64,000 nucleotides of DNA from NCBI GenBank assembly GCA_020809705.1, contig CP085827.1:496001-560000 (forward strand), written 5' to 3'. Both the position numbers and the translations under genes were made by a program. This document shows positions 12,202 through 24,790 of this stretch, piece by piece. The notes beneath the pieces are model-generated. The model had not been told where the DNA came from. It saw only the letters and a program-made list of their open reading frames with translations, and ran no database searches. Positions within the stretch are counted from its first letter, which is position 1. The number at the start of each line of letters is the position of its first letter. The DNA is from Calonectria ilicicola. Lineage: Eukaryota; Ascomycota; Sordariomycetes; Hypocreales; Nectriaceae.

Positions 12202-15200
12202 TATGGTATAAGTGTTCGGATCTACCCGCCCAGGGCAACACGAACTAAGTTGGCATTCAAAAGGCTCAGTATGATGGCGTTGCGGGCTCTTTTCAGTAAA
12301 ATAGTAACAAGTCCGTTCCATTCTGAGTAAGCCATTCTCTACAAGGTGCAATGAATGGTGACTGACTCAGATGTGGTCAAACTGAGACATACTTTCCAAG
12401 TCTCGACCTCGATCCCAGATTTGGCCAAAGCTGAACATGCGAGGCCGGCTGAAAGATAGTCGGGATGCTTAGAAACTGGTCCTAGAAAGCCACCGACGGG
12501 TCTATCAGCCAGCCACAGCGCAGAGAGCCGTAAGCAGGTGCAACTATTGGCACTAGCTGCGACATAGGACGTGCCACGAGAGAGAATGGGTGCATAAGAC
12601 ACGGCGATATTCGCGTGTAAGACTTTAATCCCTGCTAGCTTTAGCCACTCTTGCCTCAGCTCGCAGATAGCTTCAGTTGCAACTCTGACATAGGACACCC
12701 TGCGACTTGTCGAACATCCATATTTCTGGCTCTAGAGCGCATTGCAGACCAATTTGAGGTGTATTGATTCGCTTATAATTGTCTCTAAAGCATAAATGTT
12801 GACAATGCTGAAATTTACCCCGCGAGAGGCGACAGTAACTGAGTTGGATAGTGCGTTGCTGAGGCGTAGCCCAGGACGTACGCTAGCGATGATATCAACT
12901 GAGGTGGAGAATACGCCACTCAATGGTCTCGTCACGTTTCTTTGCCTGCTTGACGCAGTTCCACAGTTTTAAACCAGTGACGTTATCTACCTCAAGATGC
13001 AACCGCTTTGACAAACCATCAGAGCAGAACTCTATCAGTTTGTATTTCTCTAGATAATTCATTAAGCGCCAAAAATAGGTCGGCACAAGAGTCTCACTCC
13101 ACTTACCCCTCACGCTTGGCACAATTGAGCACAATGCTGAACCCCCAAAAGTTTTTCCTCCCTGGTGAGACAAAACGAACTTTGACTCTTCAAAATAATC
13201 ACCCTCCAGAATGGTAAGAGGGAATCAAGCGACACCAATAAATTTTCTCAACGATGCAATGGCTTCTCAGCTTCAAAAATCCACGAGCATTGAGCGAGAT
13301 GCATCCCAGCTTCATTTTACAACCACGACAGCACCCACGCAGTCATGTTTAATTGTAAGTTCTCAGCTCATACACCACAATTGGTTGTTAGGCTGCGATG
13401 AGCGATTTTTCTTGACTTTGGAAACACTGCTCTTCTCTCTATGATGGTTGCATTCGTTGTTCAGTTACTAGACTCAAGTCATCATCTCGCGTGGATTCCA
13501 CCCCAAAGACGAGCGATCAGAGACCTTGAAATTCATCAATCAACCACCAATTTATACCATATCACGGCGAATTCCATACAGTAGCGTCAGGGGAGGGCGT
13601 CCTACTCAAATTCAAAATAGAAGCCACAATTCATCTAACCAAGAAATGAATGGATGCCTCTTCGATGCTCCGTTAGTATCCACCAAATCCATATCCTCAT
13701 CAACATACGCGCAACCATTTTTAAGGTTCTATATCATTATCACTATCAATCAACAGCAGCCATGGAGTGTTGCTTTGCTATTTCTTTCCTATTGCTGCTT
13801 GAGACATCTTTTTCTATGTGAAGTGTCAATATTCACTAATATCATATCTCACCTTTCTACCAAGAAACCAAATCGTATCTGCACGATGCTGTCTTCTGTC
13901 TCTACATCGTCTACTACACTTGATCCAGTATAGCTACATTGCAAACTCTGTTACAGTTCCCACAGTGGCATGAGAATACCACGTGCATGAACGATTCAAC
14001 CGCCCAGTTGACCACGTTGAGATTGGAGTTATCCACAACACAAGTTGACCAGGTTGGTCTAAAATCCCGATAGAGTCTACAAGCACGAATCAACTCAGCA
14101 AAATATGCAAAATGATTTTTTTTCCCTGTTGATCACTAAGATTTCCTTTATGATACATGAGCTTGGACTATGATGGATTGAGAAATCAACCAAATTTGGC
14201 CGTCATCTCCATGAGGTTTTAAACCTCATTAGCCTGGGCTGCACAGTTATTCGCTAGTTTACCAGGATGTGCAAAGTGTTATGGAAATACGGCTCAGGAA
14301 AATTGATTTAGGCTAGTCGGTCTTTAGCAATATTGATTGAAAGGCGATGTCACTGGCCGGATCCCAAAAATCGAGTAGTCGGTTGGGTGCCGCCATTTTG
14401 GTGGAGCTCAAAGTTTTTACAGGGGCAAAATTTGGTGATGCTATGCTTCAGGGTAGACCAATAGAATGAACTTGACCCGGCCATTTTTGTGATCTGTGCT
14501 AGCATTGATAAGCTAGTCCTTGTGCTCTGTACCAATAATAGATTTCCCTTTTGTAAGGAAAATATCATGCTATAGTCTGTATTGACGCCGGAGTTGATTG
14601 TAGTTGATTGTGCAAGGAACGACATTCACCCCGAGTTTGTGGGCGGCACAATGGGGTTTTGAACTGATTTGCGATATTCTGTAGATTCAAGCAAGCCTCA
14701 AACGCGCAATCATCTTTGCAACGAAAACTTAATTCGCCATACACAACTGTCTTGGACGTCAGATTGTTGTTACAATGAACCACGCAAAAGTAAGATAACG
14801 GTCAGTCACTGTGCTGCTTAGTCAAGAGTGAGATGGATCATTTCGCCTGCCGCGGGTGGCGCACCAGCCTAACGCGGGGCTGCAGACCAAAAAGATTATG
14901 ATCAGCAGCTGCAGCTTGGCGGTGGAGCGTCTGCAAGTGAGAGCGTTCAAATGCAAGAAGAACGAGCAGATAATGCGACGCTTTTGCAGCTCAAGATGCA
15001 GCGTTTCTGCAAATGGAAAGCCGGCTATCAAGATAAGCTATTTGCAGGCGGTTTAATTCCCGCCCGATCACTGCTTCAACGAGCTACACACCCACAATAA
15101 AACCTTGTAACCCCGGTCTTAATGTCCCCATGATCAAAGCGTAACGAGCAAAAGTGGGTGTGTGGGCCATGCACCATCTTTCATTGGGCCCTTTGTTTCA

Positions 15201-15298
15201 CGCCCTGGAGGAGAGGAGACGGAGAGACATTTCCTTTCGACTTTTCAATTTTTCAATCGGAATCCCTCTTCACTTATTTTCGAGGTGGACGTGAGAAT
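12202..15298. other. Long intergenic region, no gene recognised
   Basis: About 3.1 kb between the divergent laccase and the MFS transporter. ORFs of 60-135 codons occur (for example 13526-13933 plus) but are low-complexity, rich in Ser/Thr/Ile and match nothing I recognise. Pyrimidine-rich, CAATCAAC-type sequence near 13500-13760 resembles a fungal 5' leader, yet no convincing gene follows it. The region must hold the promoters of both flanking genes. Confidence 0.45.
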
Positions 15299-16883
15299 AT
15301 GCCCCAGTCGCACTCTTCGACGCCGTTGCTTCAAAACATCGAGTCTCCTTCAACATGGGACGCGTCTGACGTGCAAAAATACCCCTACGGGTCTGTCCAC
15401 CCAGCCTCCTCCGACAGCGACGATGCGAGCGCCAACCAGGAAACCGGCGAGATTCCTCCCCTATCAAATCCCGTTTCTCATTTCGCCAAAAGTTGGAATC
15501 TCCCCCGTAGTGACGTTTACCGTCTTTGTGCAACCTTTCTCAGTTTTCTGGCCGCCGGAGCAAATGATGCCGCTTATGGAGTAAGACTGCAAATCGTTAC
15601 CCGTGACCCAGTATCCTTACTAATCGTGAGTCTTAGGCTTTGATTCCATACGTAAGTGTTGACAACTCTACATGCGCAAGAAATTACTAATTGAGCCACG
15701 TGATAGTTGGAAAAGTACTATGGCATTAGCTACTTTACTGTTTCACTCATGTTTTTATCACCTTTCATTGGATCTCTCACCGCCGCTAGTCTCAATGACT
15801 TTTTACACTTGAAAGTGGGCCAGAGAGGTGTGGCCATTCTTTGTGGTACATGTCGGCTATTCGCATACGTGACGATATCTCAGCATCCTCCTTATGCAGT
15901 TTTGGTTGTCCTATACGTCTTAATCGGCTTCTCAGGTGGCCTTGCCAATGGTGCTTGGAATGCCTGGGTCGGGAACTTGGAGCGGGCCAATGAACTCCTT
16001 GGATTTTTACATGCATTTTATGGCATGGGAGGCATCATTAGCCCGCTCATCGCCACGACCATGATTACCAAGATCCATCTCCCTTGGTACATGTTTTACT
16101 ACGTGATGGTAGGCTTTTGTCTTATTCGCAAGAAAGTCATCAAGCGCTAACATGGCATTGCAGGCTGCGCTATCAATTTGTGATCTCACCACATCCTCAA
16201 TGGCCTTTTGGCGTTTCGGACCAGAGGCCTACCGGGAGGCAACTCGGGCTGAAGATGAGAGCGAAACTCAGACAGGGATGAAAAAAGTACTTCTATCACT
16301 TCCCCATGCTCGAGTAACCTGGCTTTGCGCCTTTTTTCTTCTGAGCTATGGTGGCGTTGAAGTCTCACTTGGAGGCTGGATTGTCAAATTCATGATGCGC
16401 GTTCGCCATGCGGATCCTTTCAGTGCTGGCATGTCGTCAGTAGGCTTTTGGCTTGGCCTAACGGTAGGTCGTGCTGTATTGGGCTTCGTCACTCCCAAGT
16501 TGGGGATAAAGCTTGCTGTGGCTATATATATACCAGCTGCTATCGTGTCTGAGCTCCTGTTTTGGCTAGTTCCAAACTTTTATGTTTCCGCCGTTGCTGT
16601 TGCCTTGCAAGGATTTTTCCTCGGCCCAATGTTCCCCGCAGTTATTGTCGCCATGACCAAATTGCTCCCGGCTTCATTGCACATTAATGCAATTGCGTTT
16701 GTTTCCTCCTTTGCCGGAATCGGCTCCGCGGTTCTACCATTCGGGGTTGGCGCCATTGCGCAATCAAAAGGAGTCCAGGTCCTGCAGCCCATTGTTCTGG
16801 CATGCCTATCTACACTACTTGTCCTTTGGCTGAGTCTACCTGGAATCGGCGAGAAAAGAGCTAAGACACTCTCTTTTAACTGA
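15299..16883 (+). CDS. MFS transporter, FHS/BSC6-like
   Basis: Predicted 472 aa from exons 15299-15580, 15637-15651, 15707-16108 and 16164-16883. After a hydrophilic Ser/Pro/Asp-rich N-terminal tail of about 70 residues the protein has alternating hydrophobic helices consistent with about 12 TM segments and a charged central loop (EATRAEDESETQTGMKK). Segments such as GANDAAYGALIPYLEKYY, GFSGGLANGAWNAWV and HAFYGMGGIISPLIATT match the fungal family related to yeast BSC6 and bacterial fucose permease; substrate unknown. Exon 2 is a 15-nt micro-exon encoding ALIPY, required to join GAYG to LEKYY. The start chosen precedes the acidic tail; an in-frame start upstream (15158 region) would add a Trp/Phe-rich stretch typical of untranslated leader. 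It sits alone between two gene-poor stretches. Confidence 0.85.
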
Positions 16884-19099
16884 ACTTGGAACGAGTTTTG
16901 ATCCAAGTCATCAAATCATGTCTGATCTACCAAAGCGGTCATTCAGTTGGAAAACATAGTAGCTAGGGATAGAAATCTCCCCAACCATCCACAATCTCTT
17001 CAAGGCCGCATATCAATCATTCAGCCTCCCATCCGAATAAACGCTCGGGTGTTTCATCACTTCACCTCCAATACGGTCGGGCGCCAGCGGTCAAATGGAT
17101 TGGCCCATTCGTTCAAGACGCCAAAGAAACAGTAACAGAGATTTATACAGTACTAGACCATTCATTAGAGAATAATGAGGATAATATTTGTGGTCTTCCA
17201 TTAGCCAACCATTTTACGCAGCCTCAAGTCCGGTGATTGCTTTGGGTCTCTATTATGCATTGTCATTATGTTTTATGAAGATCGGGTTGTCGTTAGAAAT
17301 ACCTGAAAGTTCATCCTGATATCCAATTGTACGACTGCTGAGCTGTGCGTGTACACGCAGCGCTAAAGAGATATGAAGACCCCTGGTGCTACAGTGCTGG
17401 GGCTTGCCATAGGAAAGGCAGTTCCCAAGGAAGTGGCCAATGTTCCAGAACTACGTGTACACATGAAAAGCGCCACCATGCGCCACCAAGGGGTTGCAGT
17501 TTGCACCAATTTCACTTCCTGTGGGTAGACAGCAACAGACTTCATGTTAGATTTGCAAAATGCAGTGACAATGCATTCAACAACCCCTAATTTTGTTGGA
17601 CATGGAAAGCTCCCCGCTTTTCACATATTCGCACACATCCACAAAGGACCAACGTGCCTCTAGCATCATGGGGTTTGCTCACTTGTGCTTCATTTTTATT
17701 TTTCCACTCAATTTATTCTCCAAGACTGGTGGTGTCATACATTGGTTGATGTTGTCGTCTTCGTCGAGTATGTAGTTCCTATGGTGCTTCGAATAATAGC
17801 TGGTGAGCGCTGGATTCTAGGCGCATTCCTGCTGGGAACATGCAGTATCCCCATCCACATGCTTGCCCTCCTTCACATTGTGTACGTGGAATGCATGAAG
17901 AGAAATTTGGCTGATGCCTCAGCTCTTCAGCCCAACGTTACTAATTATAGCGCCGTGAGTGTTCAGTGTCAGGATCTACGCTTTGTGTAGCACAAATTTC
18001 CACGCAGAGCACTAAGCAGGATTGCCCAAGTATGATTGCACCACATCATTTCACTAAAATAACATTTAACGTTGTCAATAAGCATTTTTGCTATGGAGCA
18101 GGGGAACTCAGCCCTACTAGCACAGCCACCACATGCTAGACCAAAAAGAAAGCCGGAATGAACCTAATTTGTGGCAAGTCATACCATAAGCCAATCAGCT
18201 TTGTCATTAGGACCTCTGAGTGCTGGTCTTGTGATGAAATGGCACCGTGGAAAAACGCCGGCGCTTTTTGTGTGAACAAGTGTTCGTCCATGACTGAGCA
18301 GACTCTAGTATTTAGTTCGCCTTTAAAGCCCTTGTCTTGGAATTGGCAGGCCAATGCGTGGGAACTTTAAGCAGAATCCAAGTGCACGATATTTGGGAGG
18401 ATAGCGTTGCACTCCGCGTCATAGCGGAATAGCTTGCTTTGTGCGACCCCTGTGGCGCTCCAAGTTCGTATTGACGAAGGAGCTGAAATTTTGCAGTCGA
18501 CGCGCCACAAAGCAAAACCCTAGAACCCAAACTTGGCTGGATTCATCTTCGCAGGCTAAGAATAATGCTGATCTGCTCATGTCCAAAAGGAAGAGACGAC
18601 CCTGATTTATACGAGGTACATTTATAGAGGTCCAATTGCAGAGTAGGGCGCATATGTGACTACACGTTGCTATTTCAACACACAAAGACTACTGGTAGAC
18701 TGTCCAAGACATCATTTTCAGCTGCTCCTTAGCCGATACAGCTAGCTCTCAAAATAAGCCTAAAGCAAAGGGCTTTTGCGCCACAGGCGTCGACGATTCA
18801 ACCAATAGACCCCATCAATGCAGGTGAGACTCGATCTGGACCGGCCGATATGAAGCCACCTAAAAGGCTGTGCTACAATCACGCAACCTGACAACAGAAT
18901 GGCATAGAAATTAGCGTATTCTCCTTGGTTTCTTGTATAATAAATACCCAGGTCGATACCAGCTTTCTTTTAACAGAAGATCCAACCGTCTATATTGCTT
19001 CACTACAGCTATTTCATAACCTGGATGGGCATTTCTTTACCTGACCCATCTCATCCTGAAAAGTCAATTTTGCGAGCATAAACCACGCACGAATCCATC
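16884..19099. other. Intergenic, no gene recognised
   Basis: About 2.2 kb. An ORF at 17685-17990 (plus, 101 codons) reads partly like membrane protein (VEYVVPMVLRIIAGERW, LLGTCSIPIHMLALLHIVYV) but has no recognisable family and no clear splice partners, so I do not call it. The last 170 bases carry the promoter of the repeat protein. Confidence 0.4.
18936..18946 (+). promoter_or_regulatory. TATA-like box of the secreted repeat protein gene
   Basis: TATAATAAATA lies 154 bases upstream of the ATG at 19100, followed by a pyrimidine-rich stretch (about 18962-18972) that could hold the transcription start. Spacing and composition fit a strongly expressed fungal gene; there is no experimental support. 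Confidence 0.4.
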
Positions 19100-19993
19100 A
19101 TGTTGGGCTTCCAGTCCGCTGTTGGCTGGGCCTTGGCCTTCATGGTCATGGCCAACTTCCCCTCTCTCGCCGTTACAGCACCGGTAGATGACACCAGTGT
19201 TTCCCGTCATGTCGCTCCCCGAGCTGTGATCCCATGGGAGGCAAGACACAGGTTGACATCTGCCACCTACCAGTCCACTTTCAACCAACTCACCAGCAAG
19301 GGATACCGCCTCAAATATGTTAGCGGATACGCCATCAACAATGACCCACGCTTTGCGGCCATTTGGGACAAGAGTAGCGGTTCAAGCTGGGTTGCTAAAC
19401 ATGGCTTGACCAGTTCCCAGTATCAGTCTCAATTCAACACTTTCGTTTCCCAGAAATACCGGCCTATCCTGGTCAACGGATACACAATCAGCGGAAGCCC
19501 CCGATTTGCTGCGATCTGGGACAAGTCCCCGAGCCCTGGGTGGGTTGCCCGGCATGACTTGACGTCGTCTCAATACCAGTCGGCTTTCGACACCTACACA
19601 AAGCAAGGGTACCGACTGAAACATGTCAGCGGGTACGCATCGGGAAGCCAAGCGCGCTATGCTGCAATCTGGGAGAAGTCTGGTACTAATGTCGCATGGG
19701 TTGCACGCCATGGCCTGACAGCTGGCCAGTATCAGCAAGCTACGGATCAGTATGTCGCCCAGGGGTACCACACAGTTCATGTGAGTGGCTATGTTGTCAA
19801 CAATGTAGATTACTACGCTGCCATTTGGGACAAGTCCGCGACTGGACCCTGGGTCGCAAGACATGGCTTGTCTTCGATTGGTTACCAGAATGAGTTTAAC
19901 AAGTGGGTGGGCCAGGGATATCGTCTGAAGCTTGTTTCTGGGTACACTTTGTTTTCCGACTCAGATCGGTATGCCGCTATTTGGGTCAAATAA
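19100..19993 (+). CDS. Secreted protein of five RAF/BTRD1-like repeats
   Basis: Single exon, 297 aa. Residues 1-27 form a signal peptide (hydrophobic core WALAFMVMANF, cleavage near AVTA|PV). A short propeptide-like stretch with the pair PR leads into five tandem repeats of about 48-51 residues beginning near residue 46. Each repeat follows the pattern W.ARHGLTS.QYQ.....F, then GYR...VSGY, then R(F/Y)AAIWDK. This repeat is the one known from the N-terminal domain of fungal polyglycine hydrolases (RAF, recurring in ascomycete fungi) and from bacterial tandem-repeat domain 1 proteins. The beta-lactamase-like catalytic domain of polyglycine hydrolases is absent: the ORF stops right after repeat five (YAAIWVK). 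Likely extracellular, perhaps a binding module or effector; no enzymatic activity can be claimed. Confidence 0.85.
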   Translation: MLGFQSAVGWALAFMVMANFPSLAVTAPVDDTSVSRHVAPRAVIPWEARHRLTSATYQSTFNQLTSKGYRLKYVSGYAINNDPRFAAIWDKSSGSSWVAKHGLTSSQYQSQFNTFVSQKYRPILVNGYTISGSPRFAAIWDKSPSPGWVARHDLTSSQYQSAFDTYTKQGYRLKHVSGYASGSQARYAAIWEKSGTNVAWVARHGLTAGQYQQATDQYVAQGYHTVHVSGYVVNNVDYYAAIWDKSATGPWVARHGLSSIGYQNEFNKWVGQGYRLKLVSGYTLFSDSDRYAAIWVK

Positions 19994-20802
19994 TTGCACT
20001 TCGTGGGATGTTTCCTAGTCCATGGAATGAACAGGTATTGGGTACTTGGCATCTACAAGACTTTGCAATAGTAAATTAAATTCAAAATATCAATTAAAAC
20101 CGTGAACAGTGTGATCTCCCATGACTTGAATTGGCTTTTCGGACTGCGATGGACGAAAGATCACGTCGGCAAGTTGGATATCCACCTCCATACCCCGCCT
20201 CTATGACCCCAGCAAAAGCAAGGTGATTTCAAGTGACATCGATAATTTGCAGAATCAATTGCACTCAATTTATTTTCTAATTAATTCACTATGGATGCAA
20301 CATCTCTCTAATAAGACCATCAATATGTATGATGATGAGAACTTTATGTCAAATCATGACTACACAGAAGCACAAGCTTTCAACGGGCGTGTTGTAGTGT
20401 TATGTAGGTCCCGCAATTTTTGGGACTTGTGGCATAGCCTAATTTAGGTAGGAAATAAAGTACCTTTGATTTAAAACTCCGTGGTTGGCTATGCATCCCT
20501 GCCCGTAGTCCAAATGTAGGCTTCTAGCAGCCAAAGGGATAACCACGAGCGGTCCATGAAGTCTCGGCCCTTGGGCGCTAAAAAGTTAGTGAAGAGACAT
20601 CCATTGTCCTAACCTTGACTCCTATCTATTCTAAACCTTATTTGAATATTATATTTCACCAAAAATCCTCGATACGTTGTTGAGGACGTGGTGTATGGGA
20701 CGGGAATATTCCGCCCAAGATGACGAATCCATATATTTCCCTGTGCCGCATACGTAGTAACTAAAACCTTACTCTCCCAAGCCATATGAAATGCAAATTC
20801 CA
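19994..20802. other. Intergenic between convergent genes, nothing recognised
   Basis: Shared 3' flank of the repeat protein (plus) and the Pth11-like gene (minus). Only short ORFs (65-75 codons) without homology are present. AAATATCAATTAAA near 20085 could serve as a polyadenylation region for the repeat protein. Confidence 0.4.
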
Positions 20803-22180
20803 TCATACATTGTATCTGCGGGGCTCGTTTAGTATCTCATCAGTACTTGAATTATCCCCCGCCACTGTGCCATGACTTCTTTCCGAGTATTTTACGCTAA
20901 ATTCCTCTCGCACGCGTATTTTTGGGTGATCGCCAGTGGTTGACATGCCCTCCCCCTGATTTGGCGTTCCCGTTCTGTCGATACTGTGTAATTCGTAGTT
21001 ATGATTTGCGGAACTGCTTCCAAATGTCCGAAAGCCTTTGCTGCCTTTCTGTCCTTGGCTGTTCTGATAGTTGCGGTCGTATTTATGACTGCTGCCATAG
21101 CTTCCCATAAGCTTCCCGGCCAACCAGGGGAAGTGCCGACGGAGGAACGGTTTTATCATCGCCAAGCAGTTGCAGATCAGGCCAAAGTTGACTTCGAGAA
21201 CTCCCCATATTCCCACGCGTGCTTGCGTGTGTGTTATATCGGGGTCGGATATGAACGATCGGATGAAGGCGGAACGAATAATGGAGAAGACAATGACACT
21301 GACAACCGTTTTAGTAAGCAACGCTGGATAGGTTAGAATGTGAGAAGCTGTTGACAAGAACTTACAATGAACCGAAGGCCAAGAGGAAGCCCAGAGATAT
21401 CTTTTGTCGCATGGGCATATTCAGTCTCGAAATCATTGGGATGGGCATCGCAATAAGCAGCGCGTCAGTGACGATATTCGTAACAGCTTGGGCAACGGCC
21501 AATTTGTTGAGACATTGCAAATCACCCCCCACGGCTGCACAAGGTCCGGCGAATAGAACTGTGTATACCACCGTCGGTGCGATGACAGCAAATGTCATCA
21601 GGTGAATACAGTAGGGGAAACCCATGGCATCATCAATGCGATAGTAGAGAACCAACAGTGATAACTTGACGAGGGTCGGTGGCCAGATGTACGTGATCGC
21701 TAATGGAGTTAGGAGATCCATGTATTTGACCAGCTGACCCTGAGTAACATTCCAATAATGTCTACCAAAACCACTGGGGAAAGCTGCAATATGGTAAGCT
21801 ACATGATGCTGGCTCGATGCGATGTGAATGTATGATCGTACCGGTAACAACGAAGACGAAGAACGCCAGGGTTGACCCCCATGACAGGACAATGAACACT
21901 GCAATCCACCAACAAGTTAGTCAAGGCCATTATTGAAACCTTAAAGGTGGACAAGGAGTTGTAGCTTACAGGAATCCCAATCTAGCCTCTTTGTCAACAC
22001 AATAGCCGTGTACAGGCGCATGACGACGAGCAAGCTCGAAATGGCAAACGTGACACCAAATACGACTGAGAGCTGCACTTGCACAGACGTTGTGCCCGAG
22101 AAATCAGCCTCCACGCCTATTGGCGGCGGAGCCACCGGCGCGCTCAGGTTCGTCGTTGCCATCCTCCCGGAGTGCCGCAA
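20803..22180 (-). CDS. Pth11-like / fungal rhodopsin-domain integral membrane protein
   Basis: Predicted 393 aa from exons 22180-21970, 21898-21842, 21783-21366 and 21298-20803. Seven hydrophobic segments are visible: VVFGVTFAISSLLVVMRLYT, LFIVLSWGSTLAFFVFVV, then after YWNVTQGQLVKYMDLL the helices around AITYIWPPTLVKLSLLVLYY, LMTFAVIAPTVVYTVLFAG, VTNIVTDALLIAMPIPMI, FGSFVIVFSIIRSAF and the last in VNFGLICNCLAMIKPF. The CCNKLAVAQAVTN-like step (QCLNKLAVAQAVTN) and TDALLIAMP are typical of this family of putative fungal G-protein-coupled receptors. The C-terminal tail of about 100 residues is polar and Ser/Gly-rich. The third intron's acceptor was placed at the only AG that restores frame (gttgtcag). 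A second ATG at 22162 is an equally good start. Ligand unknown. Confidence 0.82.
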
Positions 22181-23683
22181 GTTTGCATTCAGTCGGAAGG
22201 CTCCTCAACAGTGCGCAAAAGCGATTGGGCGGAAGGTGTTTAAACGAAAATTACCAGCCGCGCTACATGCTGAAGGTTCGGCGTTGCAGATATAGGAGGG
22301 CGGGACTTTGGCCAAAGTTGGTAGGGTAGACATGGAAATTGTCTGGCAGGCAGTGCTATTTCGATATGAGAATCAGGGGCAATGCCATTCGTTATAGGCA
22401 GATGCTACTAACGCCTCGTGATTGGGCGCATGCAAGGCGGCACCCGCAAATCCGTGGTCTCAGAATTCATGTGGCTCTGATTGTGTGCAAGGAGATGTCA
22501 CTCCACTGTATTGACTTCAAATCATCCCAACGCCACCATGGGTCTCGCCACACCGAGCCGAGGACTCAGATCCCCACGAAACTAGACTGCGACAGGAATT
22601 GATCGTTCCTTCGATGCTGCGCGTAGAGGCCCGGCGTTGGTACTAACGGCATGAGATCTGAACCCTGGCCCGAGAATCGACGGCCGGCAGGGGCTCGATG
22701 CCGCGGCGGAGAGCATAGGGCGCATGGCGGCGAGTGTTGGCCGGGTTGGATCCCGACATTCGGAGCTGACGCCAGCTCCCCTGCCGCAAGTGCTTTCATC
22801 GGATACAATTTAGTGCCGCACACGCGGAGTGGACCAACACCAGCAGACTAACGACATACTAACGGGAGAGACGGCAGATTCACAGCAGATAAAATTGGCA
22901 ATCGGCACATAAACTTTACAGCCCTATAGCAAGTTTTCTTATATTCAGAGATCCTCTGGGAGCGAAAACACCATGACTAGCTAGGTGATTCTTCATATCG
23001 TACGAGCGCGGCGGATGCACCCCTATAAGTCGGCGATCCCCAAAGACGCCACCAACAAGTTCTAAATGGCCCCCCGGGTCGTGTGCGGTCCCAGGTTCCG
23101 GGGCCATCCTCGTGTTCGTCTTCTGGGGCCGCGGGGACGACTGGCTCCGGTATCGTACCTAATACAACAATGGTGGAGGTGTTAATTCGCTGACTAGCCA
23201 ATCATAAATACCTATAATATCGACAAGGGTTCGTCACATTTTACGCCCTGGCGTTTGCGGGTCTCGTACTGACTACTGTACACTACGGCGTACACCCGAC
23301 TGCCGGGGTATTCGAGGGTGACTGGGAACACCGCCAAGAGATGGAAATGTTTCGTTGGAGATTATGCAACGGGGGAGCCTTGCGCCGGGGGTGACTTCCG
23401 AACTCCTCGTACGCTGTTGGGTATGACTAGAGTTCCGCGGAATTTTGCAACTAGAACTGTTTATAGTAACTATCGACCGACGGAGGATGCGGCCAAGACA
23501 ATGAGGCCAAGAAAACTCCAGGTATTCACCGCTTAACATGCCATAAAAGAATGCATTTCTCTTGCTGCTTGCCATTTCGGCTGTAGCATCTCATTTGCTT
23601 GTTTTCGCGTTCCCCTCGCATTCTAATTACCTTGTTCTACATTACCAATTGTTTGCCTCTCTACCCTTAGCAAGGATATCATC
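22181..23683. other. Intergenic, no gene recognised
   Basis: About 1.5 kb between divergently transcribed genes, with a GC-rich middle (22620-22860). ORFs of 60-100 codons on both strands overlap and have no homology I recognise. Bases 23550-23683 are pyrimidine-rich (cttgctgcttgcc, ctctctaccc) and look like the 5' leader of the phosphotransferase gene. Confidence 0.4.
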
Positions 23684-24790
23684 ATGCCCTCTTTGGTCAC
23701 GGCGCAGAGCCCCAAGGGGTTTTTTGGTTCAGACAAGGCCCTTCCAGTCACCGTTGCAGAGTTGACGGCGGCCTGGTTCAGTAGTGCTTTGGACCGAGAA
23801 GTAACCGGAGTAGCCATTAAGAAGGAGATACATGGCACGGCATCCAAGATTGTCGTTGAGCTCGAGTACGCCAACAATACCGATGGTTTCCCCACTCGGT
23901 TATGCGTGAAGGGTGGCTTCAACCTAGAACTCATGAAACTCATCCCGGCCGTCCTCACGTGCTACCGTGTCGAGGCCGAGTTCTACTACCACATCGCCCC
24001 CAAGACAACCATGAACCTGCCCAAGGCCTACTACTGCGGAACTGACGTTGTAAATGGCCAGGGGCTGGTGATTATGGATGACCTCGAATCTTGCACATTT
24101 GGTAGCGTTTTCGAGCCGTGGTCAGCTGAGCGTGTTCGTGGGGCTGTCAAAGAGCTGGCGCTGCTGCACGCCCAAACCTGGGGCGCTCGTACAGAGGACT
24201 TCCCCTGGTATCAGTCCAATGGCCTTCGAGATGCAATTGAAGAATTGTGGGCGCCAGCAAGCTGGCAAGAGCGCTTCTCGACCGAAGCTTGCCCCCCTGT
24301 TCACGAGGAGCTCAAAGATCGCCACCGGGTGATTGCAGCTTTTCACACAATGTGGAACACTCCTGACTCTCGCTTCGCCGTGATGGCCCATGGTGACGGC
24401 CATGTTGGCAATACTTTTGTCACGGCCTCCGGCAAGCCAGGGTTCCTAGACTACCAAGGAATACATACCGACTCGGCCTTTAACGATGTTGCTTACTTCA
24501 TCACGGGAGCTATGGATATTGAGGACCGCCGCAAGCACGAACGCGATCTATTCCAAGCCTATCTAGACGCACTAGCCGAGGCGGGCGGACCGCAGCTTAC
24601 CATTGAAGAGACTTGGGAGGAATTCCGTCGCCAGCAGCTGCATGGCTTCGTATGGGCGCTCGCAACGCCCATGATGCAGCCGAAGGACGTTGTGGACGCG
24701 TTTTCCGCGCGACACGCGGCCGCTATCAAGGACCACAAAAGCTTAGAATTGATTGAGGCACACCCGGAATACAAGCCGTTCGAGGCTTAG
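23684..24790 (+). CDS. APH/ecdysteroid-kinase-like phosphotransferase
   Basis: Single exon, 368 aa, a usual length for the family. The kinase-like fold is shown by the nucleotide-lobe segment (EIHGTASKIVVELEYA), the hinge-like VIMDDLE, the catalytic loop VMAHGDGHVGNTF (Brenner-type HGDxHxxN with Asp and Asn) and the metal-binding DYQGIH in the DFG position, followed by FNDVAYFITGAM. This matches the aminoglycoside phosphotransferase / EcKinase-like (DUF1679-type) group that phosphorylates small molecules with ATP; the substrate cannot be inferred. The start at 23684 has a strong context (atcatcATGCC) and follows a pyrimidine-rich leader. The upstream gene is the divergent Pth11-like receptor. 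Confidence 0.82.
   Translation: MPSLVTAQSPKGFFGSDKALPVTVAELTAAWFSSALDREVTGVAIKKEIHGTASKIVVELEYANNTDGFPTRLCVKGGFNLELMKLIPAVLTCYRVEAEFYYHIAPKTTMNLPKAYYCGTDVVNGQGLVIMDDLESCTFGSVFEPWSAERVRGAVKELALLHAQTWGARTEDFPWYQSNGLRDAIEELWAPASWQERFSTEACPPVHEELKDRHRVIAAFHTMWNTPDSRFAVMAHGDGHVGNTFVTASGKPGFLDYQGIHTDSAFNDVAYFITGAMDIEDRRKHERDLFQAYLDALAEAGGPQLTIEETWEEFRRQQLHGFVWALATPMMQPKDVVDAFSARHAAAIKDHKSLELIEAHPEYKPFEA

Noticed and set aside
13526..13933. 135-codon plus ORF in the laccase-MFS gap
   Set aside because: Low-complexity, leader-like composition and no family match.
17685..17990. 101-codon ORF with hydrophobic segments
   Set aside because: Looks membrane-like but is isolated, short and unsupported by homology; could be chance.
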